From Fimbriimonadaceae bacterium (lineage in GTDB: Bacteria > Armatimonadota > Fimbriimonadia > Fimbriimonadales > Fimbriimonadaceae): a stretch of DNA of 26,098 bases. This document shows, piece by piece, positions 1 to 6,733 of the stretch. Under the pieces are notes generated by a model. That model did no database searches. It was not told where the DNA came from and was given only the letters and a program-made list of their open reading frames with translations. The position numbers were made by a program, and so were the translations under genes. Location of the stretch: positions 1 through 26,098 of the forward strand of contig JACMJO010000065.1 in assembly GCA_014380605.1 (NCBI GenBank). Direction: 5' to 3'. How positions within the stretch are numbered: the first letter of the stretch is position 1; each line of letters starts with the position of its first letter.

Positions 1-464
1 GGCTGCGGCGTGAATGCGGCCTCGAAGTTGCCAACCTCCTCTCCATACCAATCTTAGCGACCGAGCAAAATTCATCTCGAATGGGAGGCATCAACGAGTC
101 CCTCCGACCATTCGTCCCTAGTCCCTACTCAAAAATGGCATTCAGCTGCTGGGGAGCTCCGGGATTCCAAGATGCCCTCGAATCCCAAGCTCGCTCCTGC
201 GTGGTGCTGGTGGGAATCGAAACCCACATCTGCGTCACCCTCACCGCCCTCGACCTACTGAACAACGGCTATCACGTCTTCGTGTGCCCCGATGCGGTTT
301 CCGCAAGGTCCCTAGAGATGCACAAGCTGGGAATGGAGCGAATGCGAGACTCGGGAGCCATGCCGACCCACACCGAGACCCTGGCCTACGAGTGGATGGG
401 CTCCGCCGACCACCCCAAGTTCAAGGACGTCCTCAACCTCGTCAAAACCACCCAAAACCCATAA
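1..464 (+). CDS. isochorismatase-family hydrolase, 5' end outside window
   Basis: The frame is open from the left edge (first full codon at base 3), so this is the C-terminal part of a longer gene and the ATG at 81 is internal. Before that ATG the frame reads PILATEQ, the conserved strand that precedes the active site in isochorismatase-like cysteine hydrolases. Next come a lysine in YSKMAFSCW and the motif VGIETHICV, whose Cys (codon 231-233) is the expected nucleophile. The ending SARS..HKLGMERMRDSGA..THTE is also typical of the family. Members hydrolyse small amides or enol ethers (nicotinamidase, isochorismatase, YcaC-like); the substrate cannot be told from this fragment. The stop lies 25 bases before the S9 peptidase, which has its own promoter-like hexamer, so the two need not be an operon. 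Family is confident, substrate unknown. Confidence 0.88.
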   Translation, partial: LRRECGLEVANLLSIPILATEQNSSRMGGINESLRPFVPSPYSKMAFSCWGAPGFQDALESQARSCVVLVGIETHICVTLTALDLLNNGYHVFVCPDAVSARSLEMHKLGMERMRDSGAMPTHTETLAYEWMGSADHPKFKDVLNLVKTTQNP

Positions 465-477
465 CCCCGCCGCGCGG

Positions 478-483
478 TAACCT
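478..483 (+). promoter_or_regulatory. -10-like hexamer of leaderless type
   Basis: TAACCT ends six bases before the ATG at 490, so transcription should start at or next to the start codon. There is no Shine-Dalgarno sequence and no clear -35 box. The same spacing recurs before six other genes in the window. Confidence 0.5.
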
Positions 484-489
484 TATTGC

Positions 490-2529
490 ATGCCCAAGCG
501 ACCCATCACCGCCGAGGATTTGCTGCGAATCATCTATGTGGGCGATCCCCAAATCAGCCCCGACGGAACCCGAGTCCTCTTCACCCACAAAAAGGTCAAC
601 GACAAGAACAAGTACATCACCAACCTGTTCACCGTCGACCTGAACGGGCAGCTCCGACAGTGGACCAGCGGCGAAGGAGGAGCAGGGCATGGGCGATGGT
701 CGCCGGATGGCTCCCGGATCGCGTTCGTCAGTGGCCGAGAAGACAAGAAGTCCCAAATCTTCATCATCCCTGCCGACGGGGGAGAGGGCCAGAAGCTCAC
801 CAACCTCCCCGAAGGCTCCATAGGCGATTTCCGATGGTCTCCCGATGGCACCAAAATCGCTTTCTCCTTCCGAGACCAGATCCCAACCCAGACCGAGGCC
901 GCCAAGAAGGAAAGGGAAGCCAAGGGCTACAGCGAGCCCCCGGTCGAGATCGACGACGTCTGGTACCGCCTCGACGGCGACGGCTACTTTGCCGGCCAAC
1001 GCTACAAGCTCTACTTGGCCGACGTTTCCACCGGGGAACACACCAAGCTTTATGAAGCCGCCCCCGATGGCAACTACAGTTTCGACTGGTCGCCCAACTC
1101 CCAGGAGCTGGTAGTAGCCCACACTGCTAGCAAGAAGCCAAATATCGACCCGCCCAACATCCAACTCTACCGAGTGGACCTCCAAGGCCAAGCCATCAAA
1201 CTCGAAGGCCTGCCCAAGGGCGAGAAAGCCAGCGTCCGATGGTCGCCCGATGGCAAGTGGATCGCCTACTGTGGTGATGTGGACGAGTCCGACCCCTGGG
1301 GCACCCGAAATACCAAGGCCTATCTGGTCTCCTCCGATGGCGGAGCCCCCAAATGCCTCACCGACGACACCGACTACTGCATGGCCGTGGCGACCCTCAG
1401 CGACTCCAAAGAAGCCTCATTCGATGCCGTCCTGGAGTGGATGCCTGACAACAAGCATCTCATCGTCCAAATCGGGACCCACGGCGAAACCCAGCTGGGC
1501 CGAGTCTCCATCGATGGTGGCTTCGAGATCCTAACCGAGGGCCACCACGCACTCACCATCGGAAACGTCAGCGCAGATGGCACCAAAATCGCCGCCATAT
1601 TCGGCAACCCAACCCGCCTCCCCGAAATCGCCGTCCTCGAGCCCGAGCTCGCGACCGGCAAAATGGCCGCCAAGATCAAGACCAACTTCAACGGCCCCTT
1701 CCATGAGGAGGTCAAGCTCAGTGAGCCCGAGGAGTTCTGGCTGGAATCCACGCCCAACAAGGATGGGTCCGAGAGCCAGCTCCATGGCTGGGTCATCAAG
1801 CCAATAAACTACTTAGAACCGAAAAGATATCCCGCCGTTCTGGAGATCCATGGCGGGCCGCACACCCAATATGGGTGGGCGTTCTTCCATGAGTTCCAGC
1901 TGCTGGCCGCCCAGGGCTATGTGGTGGTCTACACCAACCCCCGGGGGTCCAAAGGCTATGGCGAGAACTTCTGCGGGGCCATCCGCCAAGATTGGGGCAA
2001 CAAGGACTGGGAGGATATCCAGACCGTCACCCGCTGGATGCAGCAGCAGCCCTACATCTCGCCCGGCCAAATGGGCGTCATGGGCGGAAGCTATGGCGGC
2101 TACATGACCAACTGGGTCATCGGCCACACCCACGAGTACCGCGCCGCCATCACCGACCGTTGCGTCTCGAACATGGTCTCCATGGCGGGCAGCAGCGATT
2201 TTCCGTTCAATAAGGATGGCTACTTCAAGGGCGTGGCCTGGAGCACCCACGACAAGATCAAAGACCTCTGGGAGCAATCGCCCCTCGCCTATTTCGAAAA
2301 CGTGAAGACGCCGACCCTGGTGATCCACTCGGTGGGCGACCTCCGGTGCAACATCGAGCAGAGCGAGCAGGTCTTCTCCGCGCTTCAGCAGGAAGGGGTG
2401 GAGTCCCGGTTCGTCCGATACCCGGTGACCACGTCGCACGGCATGTCCCGAAACGGCCCCCCCGACCTCCGCCTCCACCGCCTTGGCGAGATCGTCAAAT
2501 GGTGGGAGAAGCACCTAAAAGTCGCCTAG
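490..2529 (+). CDS. S9 family serine peptidase (acylaminoacyl/prolyl oligopeptidase type)
   Basis: A 679-residue protein with the two-part build of S9 peptidases. The N-terminal half holds repeated propeller blades marked by SPDG motifs (for example RWSPDGTKIAF and RWSPDGKWIAY), in the TolB/WD40-like style. The C-terminal alpha/beta-hydrolase domain begins around residue 420. The triad is visible: Ser534 in GGSYGGY, Asp617 in HSVGDLR and His650 in TSHGMSR. The family cleaves short peptides from an oligopeptide or N-acyl end, with the propeller limiting substrate size. No signal peptide is evident, so it is probably cytoplasmic. The ATG at 490 is chosen because TAACCT lies exactly six bases upstream and the first blade begins soon after. 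Length is normal for S9C-type enzymes. The exact substrate specificity is not determinable. Confidence 0.95.
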   Translation: MPKRPITAEDLLRIIYVGDPQISPDGTRVLFTHKKVNDKNKYITNLFTVDLNGQLRQWTSGEGGAGHGRWSPDGSRIAFVSGREDKKSQIFIIPADGGEGQKLTNLPEGSIGDFRWSPDGTKIAFSFRDQIPTQTEAAKKEREAKGYSEPPVEIDDVWYRLDGDGYFAGQRYKLYLADVSTGEHTKLYEAAPDGNYSFDWSPNSQELVVAHTASKKPNIDPPNIQLYRVDLQGQAIKLEGLPKGEKASVRWSPDGKWIAYCGDVDESDPWGTRNTKAYLVSSDGGAPKCLTDDTDYCMAVATLSDSKEASFDAVLEWMPDNKHLIVQIGTHGETQLGRVSIDGGFEILTEGHHALTIGNVSADGTKIAAIFGNPTRLPEIAVLEPELATGKMAAKIKTNFNGPFHEEVKLSEPEEFWLESTPNKDGSESQLHGWVIKPINYLEPKRYPAVLEIHGGPHTQYGWAFFHEFQLLAAQGYVVVYTNPRGSKGYGENFCGAIRQDWGNKDWEDIQTVTRWMQQQPYISPGQMGVMGGSYGGYMTNWVIGHTHEYRAAITDRCVSNMVSMAGSSDFPFNKDGYFKGVAWSTHDKIKDLWEQSPLAYFENVKTPTLVIHSVGDLRCNIEQSEQVFSALQQEGVESRFVRYPVTTSHGMSRNGPPDLRLHRLGEIVKWWEKHLKVA

Positions 2530-2550
2530 CACCCAAAAAAGCCCCTCGCC

Positions 2551-3114
2551 ATGGTGAAACCCTCGATCTACATAACCGGGGCATCGTGTTCCGGCGTGAC
2601 AACGCTCGGCCGGACCCTCGCTTTGGCTTTGGGAGTGCGTCATTTGGACTGCGACGACTTCTATTGGTTCTTGACCGATCCGCCGTTCACAACGAAGCGT
2701 CCTGCTGCCGATCGCGTACGCCTGATCCGTGAGGCGGTGGGAGAGGATGGCTGGGTGTTCTCCGGATCGTTCGACGGTTGGGGGGATGCCCTTATCGAGC
2801 TTTTCGATCGGATAGTGTTCCTCTACACCCCGACGCCAATTCGGATGGAACGGCTCATGGCGCGCGAGAGGGAACGATACGGAGATCGGCTGCTGCCCTC
2901 CGGAGACATGCACGAAATCCATGTAGCATTCGCCGCCTGGGCTGCGCAGTATGACAACCCGGACTTTGCTGGACGAAACCTGGCTCGGCATGAGGCTTGG
3001 CTGGAAAAGCAAACCGCGCCCGTATTGCGTCTTGATGGAACCCAGGCGCCGCAAACTTTGGTGGCACGCATACTCACCGAAATGGAAGGTTCCAGTTCGA
3101 GCTTGACTGGCTAG
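2551..3114 (+). CDS. small P-loop NTPase (adenylate-kinase-like, AAA family) with altered Walker A
   Basis: A 187-residue protein that opens with a beta-strand and a phosphate-binding loop, GASCSGVTTLG at residues 10-20, followed by an acidic motif, LDCDDFYWF, near 32-40. This layout fits the small nucleotide-kinase-like P-loop proteins annotated as AAA family ATPase. The normal Walker A lysine is replaced by Val16, so phosphate binding must differ or be weak. The rest is consistent with a kinase-like fold: GWVFSGSFDGW, then an arginine-rich lid region RMERLMARERERYGDR near residues 93-108. It starts 21 bases after the S9 peptidase with no hexamer at the leaderless spacing and no clear ribosome site, so it may depend on read-through from that gene. 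A kinase for a small molecule is possible, but no substrate is indicated. Confidence 0.8.
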   Translation: MVKPSIYITGASCSGVTTLGRTLALALGVRHLDCDDFYWFLTDPPFTTKRPAADRVRLIREAVGEDGWVFSGSFDGWGDALIELFDRIVFLYTPTPIRMERLMARERERYGDRLLPSGDMHEIHVAFAAWAAQYDNPDFAGRNLARHEAWLEKQTAPVLRLDGTQAPQTLVARILTEMEGSSSSLTG

Positions 3115-3157
3115 ACGCCATCCTCGCAGGCCACGCCCCTTGGAAGTGAGATGAAGT

Positions 3158-3182
3158 CCCTCTCCCTGCCCCAGGGAGAGGG
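3158..3182. repeat. perfect palindrome (11-bp stem, 3-base loop)
   Basis: CCCTCTCCCTG, then CCC, then CAGGGAGAGGG, followed by ATTAGGGTGAGGG. Each arm is an exact reverse complement of the other. It lies 44 bases after the P-loop NTPase stop. Without a T-run it is a poor intrinsic terminator, and it reads more like a dispersed intergenic repeat of the kind seen in many bacterial genomes. Only one copy is in this window. Confidence 0.7.
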
Positions 3183-3240
3183 ATTAGGGTGAGGGTGCTT
3201 GGAATGGAGAAGAACTGCCCGTGGCCCTCCGATTTCCGGA

Positions 3241-3275
3241 CTCTCAACTCTCAACTCTCAACTCCTCCCCCTCAT
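3241..3275 (+). repeat. heptanucleotide tandem repeat
   Basis: Three exact copies of CTCTCAA are followed by two degenerate heptamers, CTCCTCC and CCCTCAT, so the period stays at seven bases over 35 bases. The strand is almost pure pyrimidine plus A. The array runs up to one base before the TATAAT of the next gene. Confidence 0.75.
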
Positions 3276-3276
3276 C

Positions 3277-3282
3277 TATAAT
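3277..3282 (+). promoter_or_regulatory. -10 hexamer, leaderless type
   Basis: A perfect TATAAT ends six bases before the ATG at 3289. This is the strongest -10 match in the window and it supports 3289 as the start. The heptamer repeat occupies the place where a -35 box would be. Confidence 0.65.
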
Positions 3283-3288
3283 CCTCCC

Positions 3289-3873
3289 ATGGTCACCGCG
3301 ACCCTCGCCGCCTTGCTCCTTGCCCCAATAACCTTAACCGACGTTCAGGTCTATGGCCGATGCCAGGCCAAATTGGACAAGGTCACCCGCCTCACTTACG
3401 AAGTCCATGGGTACGAGGGGGAGAAATACAAGGGCCTCTACGGAAAGATGTCCATCGACCTCAAACGAGGCTACACCTTTGGCGAGCCGCCAAAGTGGCG
3501 AACCGTCTGCGACCTAAAACGAATCTGGAGCAAGTATGAGGATGGCACGAAGCATGTTGAGCCAACCGACGGATGGGACTCCATCTCCAACGTCCTCGGC
3601 TTCGACATCATTCCCGGCCGCTTCTCCCCCGATTTCCGAAGGGACAAAGCCCAAATCCTTCAGTTCGATAAGCGCCGATGCTACGCCATCAACCCTAAAT
3701 ACGGTGAATCCCCCCTCGTTAGCTACACCATATACGTCGACTCCAAAACCTGGCTCCCTGCCGGCTACTCGGAATCCCAAATGGGAGAGTCGGGAGGAAC
3801 CATCGCCTACCGCAACGTCAAACTAAACCCCAAATTGGCTCCCAGCCTATTTGTTGTTCCAAATAACTCCTGA
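3289..3873 (+). CDS. secreted LolA-like protein, function unknown
   Basis: A 194-residue protein. The frame is open further upstream, to 3199, but that part reads through the heptamer repeat, and TATAAT sits six bases before the ATG at 3289, so I use 3289. The N-terminus (MVTATLAALLLAPITL) is a short hydrophobic export signal. The body alternates short beta-strands, and the end reads YRNVKLNPKLAPSLFVVP, which resembles the C-terminal strand of LolA/LppX-type lipid-binding folds. LolA itself carries lipoproteins across the periplasm; many proteins with this fold have unknown ligands. The next gene is 177 bases downstream behind a separate promoter-like element, so it is probably monocistronic. 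Secretion is fairly sure; the LolA-like fold is inferred from the ending and length only. Confidence 0.72.
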   Translation: MVTATLAALLLAPITLTDVQVYGRCQAKLDKVTRLTYEVHGYEGEKYKGLYGKMSIDLKRGYTFGEPPKWRTVCDLKRIWSKYEDGTKHVEPTDGWDSISNVLGFDIIPGRFSPDFRRDKAQILQFDKRRCYAINPKYGESPLVSYTIYVDSKTWLPAGYSESQMGESGGTIAYRNVKLNPKLAPSLFVVPNNS

Positions 3874-3882
3874 GTGTTGAGA

Positions 3883-3921
3883 TTTGGGATTGATGGAGCC
3901 TGGTGCCACCGGAATCCCAAA
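3883..3921. repeat. inverted repeat after LolA-like gene (possible terminator)
   Basis: TTTGGGATT and AATCCCAAA are exact reverse complements, 21 bases apart. The spacer holds a second small palindrome, GGTGCCACC. It begins nine bases after the stop at 3873. There is no T-run, so a terminator role is uncertain. The rest of the gap up to 4035 shows nothing I recognise. Confidence 0.5.
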
Positions 3922-4035
3922 GAGTGCGCCCAACGGCGAAGGGTTAGATCCCACCTCCTCCTCGGCGAAGATGCCGGCCGCAGGGAGATCGAAGATCGGG
4001 AATAGCTGCGGTTTGGGGTTTTTCCCGCTGAACCA

Positions 4036-4041
4036 TATACT
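4036..4041 (+). promoter_or_regulatory. -10-like hexamer
   Basis: TATACT lies nine bases before the TTG start at 4051, giving a very short leader. The ATG at 4043 is out of frame and stops after three codons, which leaves TTG as the start. Confidence 0.45.
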
Positions 4042-4050
4042 GATGCCAAG

Positions 4051-4485
4051 TTGAAGTGGTTCTGCGTAGTTGTTTTTGCGCTTGTGTCAAGCAGTCTTCC
4101 GAGAGAAGCTCTTGCTGGCGGAAGATGTACTGGCAGCCCCTACTGCGCAGCATGCAAAACGTGCGAGTACTGTCAGCACTGCTCGGGCGGGGGAAGTTGC
4201 GGAGTTTGCTCAAGGACTTCGGTTCCGACTTCTACGCCACCCGCTCAACCCGAATCATTCAAATCCACGGATTCTCCCGATTGGCAGAATCCTGCGGACA
4301 CTACGCAGAAATCAGAACCATACTCTTCTCCGCCCATACCGGACTTTTCAGCCCCTCTTCCCAGCAGTTATGAAGCGGAGGACCAACAAGCCCCCTCGAG
4401 CGGTAGTTCGTGCGGTCCCTGTGGGACCGTTGTGTTTGTATTCCTCCTGTGGGCGCTTTTCTCTGGTGGAAAAAGGCGACGCTAG
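4051..4485 (+). CDS. secreted Cys-rich protein with C-terminal membrane tail
   Basis: A 144-residue protein starting at TTG, with a clean signal peptide (MKWFCVVVFALVSSS, cleavage likely after ALA near residue 22). Right after it comes a dense cysteine block: C26, C32, C35, C38, C41, C44, C50 and C53, mostly spaced C-x2-C, inside the frame GRCTGSPYC...GGSCGVC. Similar CTGS/GG-CGVC blocks occur in small bacterial proteins, but I know of no function. A proline/serine/threonine-rich linker (about 56-118) follows, then C121-G-P-C124, a hydrophobic helix (about 126-138) and the tail GGKRRR. That tri-part ending looks like a protein-sorting (CTERM-type) signal. The block could bind metal or be fully disulphide-bonded outside the cell. 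It lies 112 bases before the AIPR gene, which has its own promoter-like site, so a link is unproven. Confidence 0.75.
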   Translation: MKWFCVVVFALVSSSLPREALAGGRCTGSPYCAACKTCEYCQHCSGGGSCGVCSRTSVPTSTPPAQPESFKSTDSPDWQNPADTTQKSEPYSSPPIPDFSAPLPSSYEAEDQQAPSSGSSCGPCGTVVFVFLLWALFSGGKRRR

Positions 4486-4585
4486 TTTCCGCCCAATGAC
4501 CAATTCAGGATCGGCCTGAGCAGGAAAACCATTCGGGACGCTGCCTCAACCTGACTTAGGCCGGTCCCTCAGCCACCTCATTGAG

Positions 4586-4591
4586 TAACCT
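4586..4591 (+). promoter_or_regulatory. -10-like hexamer, leaderless type
   Basis: TAACCT ends six bases before the GTG at 4598. It is the same hexamer and spacing as at 478-483. It supports the non-ATG start of the AIPR gene. Confidence 0.5.
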
Positions 4592-4597
4592 CGCAAA

Positions 4598-6304
4598 GTG
4601 TCGTTTCCCTCAAATCAAAATGCTTCCCTTATCCTGAAAGGGACCCTTGACCAAGTAAGGCTTGGGACCGAGAGTCCACTTCCTGCGGACAAATTCTTTG
4701 AACTCTTTGTGCCAGATCAGCATCTCAAAGATCGCGAACTTTCTGTGGAGCAGATCAGCGAAGGGGTCATTGGGGGCGGACTCGATGGTGGGATAGATGC
4801 GTTCTATCTCTTTGTCAACGATGTCTTGGCAGAAGAGGATATTGAGCTCGATGCGTTTCGCAATCGACCCACGATCAGCATAAAAATCTATCAGTCAAAG
4901 ACGGAAAACGGGTTTGGACAAGATACGTGGTTAAAACTGATTCCCACAATCACAGACCTGCTTGACCTATCAGTTGACCTAACCGCGAAGACAGAATCAT
5001 ACAATTCAGACTTGCTCGGAATCATGCGCCGCTTTCGCCAGATCCATGAATACCTCTTAACCAAATCACCTAGGCTTGATATTTCAATTGTTTATGCTTC
5101 TTACGCATCAGAAGTTCACGTTGCTGCGCCAGTGAAGGGTGCTGAAGACACGCTGGTGCAGAACGTACTTGCTCTGTTTCCAGGAGCCGCAGTGAGTATT
5201 GAATATCTTTCTGCGACTCAGTTGTTAGATCTATATCAGCGATCGCCCGCGCAAATTGTTGTACTTCCATTTACGGGTTCGGTCATTATTGGTAGTAACT
5301 CCTACGTTGTGCTAGTCAAGCTTGGTGACTATGTGAATGGGGTCATCGATGAGGAGAAAAAGCTGAGGGTAGGGTTGCTGGACGCTAATGTCCGGGACTT
5401 TCAAACACTTACTGCTGACGTGAACAAAGAGATCTTTCATGCTTTGGAGAACCCAGGAGGCAGCGAAGATTTTTGGTGGTTAAATAACGGAATCACAATC
5501 GTGGCGTCCGGAGCAACTGTCAACGGAAATCAACTAGTTCTGTCGGATACCAAGATAGTAAATGGTCTTCAAACAACGCACGTGCTTTATGAATATGCGC
5601 AATCAATGATCTTCGAGATTGGTAGCGAAGAAAGGGTTGTGTTGGTTAAGGTGTTAGTCACAGACGATGAAGACACACGGGACAGGATCATTCGGGCAAC
5701 GAATAGACAAACTCCAATTTCGCCTGTCTTCCTTTCCGCTACTGAGCCTTTCCACAGAAACCTCGAAAGTTATTTGCTAACGAAGGGTTGGTACTATGAT
5801 CGACGAAAAAACCACTATAGGCTACAGGGAAAACCTTCTCATCGTATAGTCTCGATGCGCCACATTGCGCAGGCCTATATGGCCACAGCACTTCAGCGTC
5901 CAAACGATGCAAGGGGTCGTCCACTCTCTGTTGTGAAGAAGGAGTATGAATTGGTCTTTAACTCCAGCAAACCAATTGATGTTTACTTAAAAGCTTTGGA
6001 AGTGACATCGATGGTTGACGAGCTTTTGACAGTCGTAGCGCCCAACACTCGAACCAACATACGGTTTGCGGTAGCGATGTTGGCAGTATCGCAGTTAGTA
6101 GGGTCGATTTACTATGATGATTCGATGTTGTCAAGGATTAATGTAGCTTCACTTACTGAGGACGATGTTCAGAATTTGGCATTGTTCACAATGTCAGCTC
6201 TTGCCGACTATATGAGAAGGGAACTTGTGGAACCTGACGTTGGGGCAAAGAGTAAAGAGTTCGATCAGGATTTGCTGTTGCTTTGGGACGCCTCGAACTC
6301 ATGA
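4598..6304 (+). CDS. AIPR family protein (abortive infection phage resistance)
   Basis: A 568-residue protein. The core from about residue 290 to 420 carries the AIPR (PF10592) hallmarks: WWLNNGITIVASG, then TKIVNGLQTTH, then IRATNRQTPISP, then the run FHRNLESYLLTKGWYYDRRKNHYR as separate short pieces. AIPR proteins were named from abortive-infection phage resistance and occur in defence loci such as the mza system beside MutL, Z1 and DUF proteins; their biochemical role is not settled. The first ~280 residues are less conserved to my eye. Base composition is unlike its neighbours: three 60-base lines I counted gave 28, 21 and 28 G+C, against 37 in a line of the S9 gene, suggesting transfer. 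It is followed 69 bases later by the MazG-like gene on the same strand. No nuclease motif is claimed here. Confidence 0.9.
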   Translation: MSFPSNQNASLILKGTLDQVRLGTESPLPADKFFELFVPDQHLKDRELSVEQISEGVIGGGLDGGIDAFYLFVNDVLAEEDIELDAFRNRPTISIKIYQSKTENGFGQDTWLKLIPTITDLLDLSVDLTAKTESYNSDLLGIMRRFRQIHEYLLTKSPRLDISIVYASYASEVHVAAPVKGAEDTLVQNVLALFPGAAVSIEYLSATQLLDLYQRSPAQIVVLPFTGSVIIGSNSYVVLVKLGDYVNGVIDEEKKLRVGLLDANVRDFQTLTADVNKEIFHALENPGGSEDFWWLNNGITIVASGATVNGNQLVLSDTKIVNGLQTTHVLYEYAQSMIFEIGSEERVVLVKVLVTDDEDTRDRIIRATNRQTPISPVFLSATEPFHRNLESYLLTKGWYYDRRKNHYRLQGKPSHRIVSMRHIAQAYMATALQRPNDARGRPLSVVKKEYELVFNSSKPIDVYLKALEVTSMVDELLTVVAPNTRTNIRFAVAMLAVSQLVGSIYYDDSMLSRINVASLTEDDVQNLALFTMSALADYMRRELVEPDVGAKSKEFDQDLLLLWDASNS

Positions 6305-6361
6305 GCTCTGCCTATGCTTCATGACGACTGGTTCTGCTGGGGAAACGTGGGGCCTGCCGAG

Positions 6362-6367
6362 TATGAT
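6362..6367 (+). promoter_or_regulatory. -10-like hexamer, leaderless type
   Basis: TATGAT ends six bases before the ATG at 6374. It places the start of the MazG-like protein at 6374 and not at the upstream in-frame ATG at 6314. Confidence 0.55.
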
Positions 6368-6373
6368 CGCGGC

Positions 6374-6733
6374 ATGGGCAATGCCGCGACGCTTCAAGAG
6401 TTGACGAACCAGGTGAGCGGCTTCATAGATCAGCGCGATTGGTCTCAGTTCCACAACCCGAAGGACCTGGCACTCTCCCTGTCCTTGGAAGCAGCGGAAG
6501 TCTTGGAATTGATGCAGTGGAAACAAGGGGACGAACTCCAATCGCACTTGACGGCGAACAGTTCCCGTCTCGGGGAAGAACTCGCTGACGTCTTCTTCTG
6601 GGTCCTTGTACTTTCCAACCAGCAAGGGATTGACCTCGCTGAGGCATTCCAAAGGAAGATGGTCCAAAACGGCGAGAAGTATCCGGTGGAATTGGCTAAG
6701 GGTAAGAGCTCCAAGTACACGGAGCTTCGCTAG
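6374..6733 (+). CDS. MazG-like nucleotide pyrophosphohydrolase
   Basis: A 119-residue all-helical protein of the MazG-like/dCTP pyrophosphatase group. It shows the usual opening (LQELTNQVSGFIDQRDWSQF), then HNPKDLALSLSLEAAEVLE with the metal-binding E39 and E42, then GEELADVFFWVL with E68/E69 and D72, and the typical ending KYPVELAKGKSSKY. The group hydrolyses (d)NTPs to the monophosphate and pyrophosphate, so it can clean up or deplete nucleotides. An ATG 20 codons upstream (6314) is in frame, but the family normally begins here and TATGAT sits at the leaderless spacing. The stop codon TAG directly abuts the ATG of the helicase-nuclease gene, so the two are almost surely co-translated. In this setting, attack on phage or alarmone nucleotides is possible; general housekeeping is the alternative. 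Confidence 0.9.
   Translation: MGNAATLQELTNQVSGFIDQRDWSQFHNPKDLALSLSLEAAEVLELMQWKQGDELQSHLTANSSRLGEELADVFFWVLVLSNQQGIDLAEAFQRKMVQNGEKYPVELAKGKSSKYTELR

Noticed and set aside
442..1191. Long minus-strand open frame (249 codons)
   Set aside because: It is the antisense shadow of the S9 peptidase propeller, whose protein features and triad are clear; the minus frame shows no domain.
1813..2514. Minus-strand open frame of 233 codons
   Set aside because: It lies wholly opposite the S9 catalytic domain and has no recognisable motif; high G+C keeps such frames open.
3241..3275. Possible CRISPR array
   Set aside because: Units are seven bases with no spacers, and no cas gene is present.
3807..4049. 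Minus-strand frame through the gap after the LolA-like gene
   Set aside because: It overlaps the gene's 3' end and runs through the nested inverted repeat; its arginine/serine-rich product has no family features.
6314..6373. Longer N-terminus for the MazG-like protein
   Set aside because: The 20 added residues are not family-like and would cover the TATGAT hexamer; the start at 6374 matches family length.
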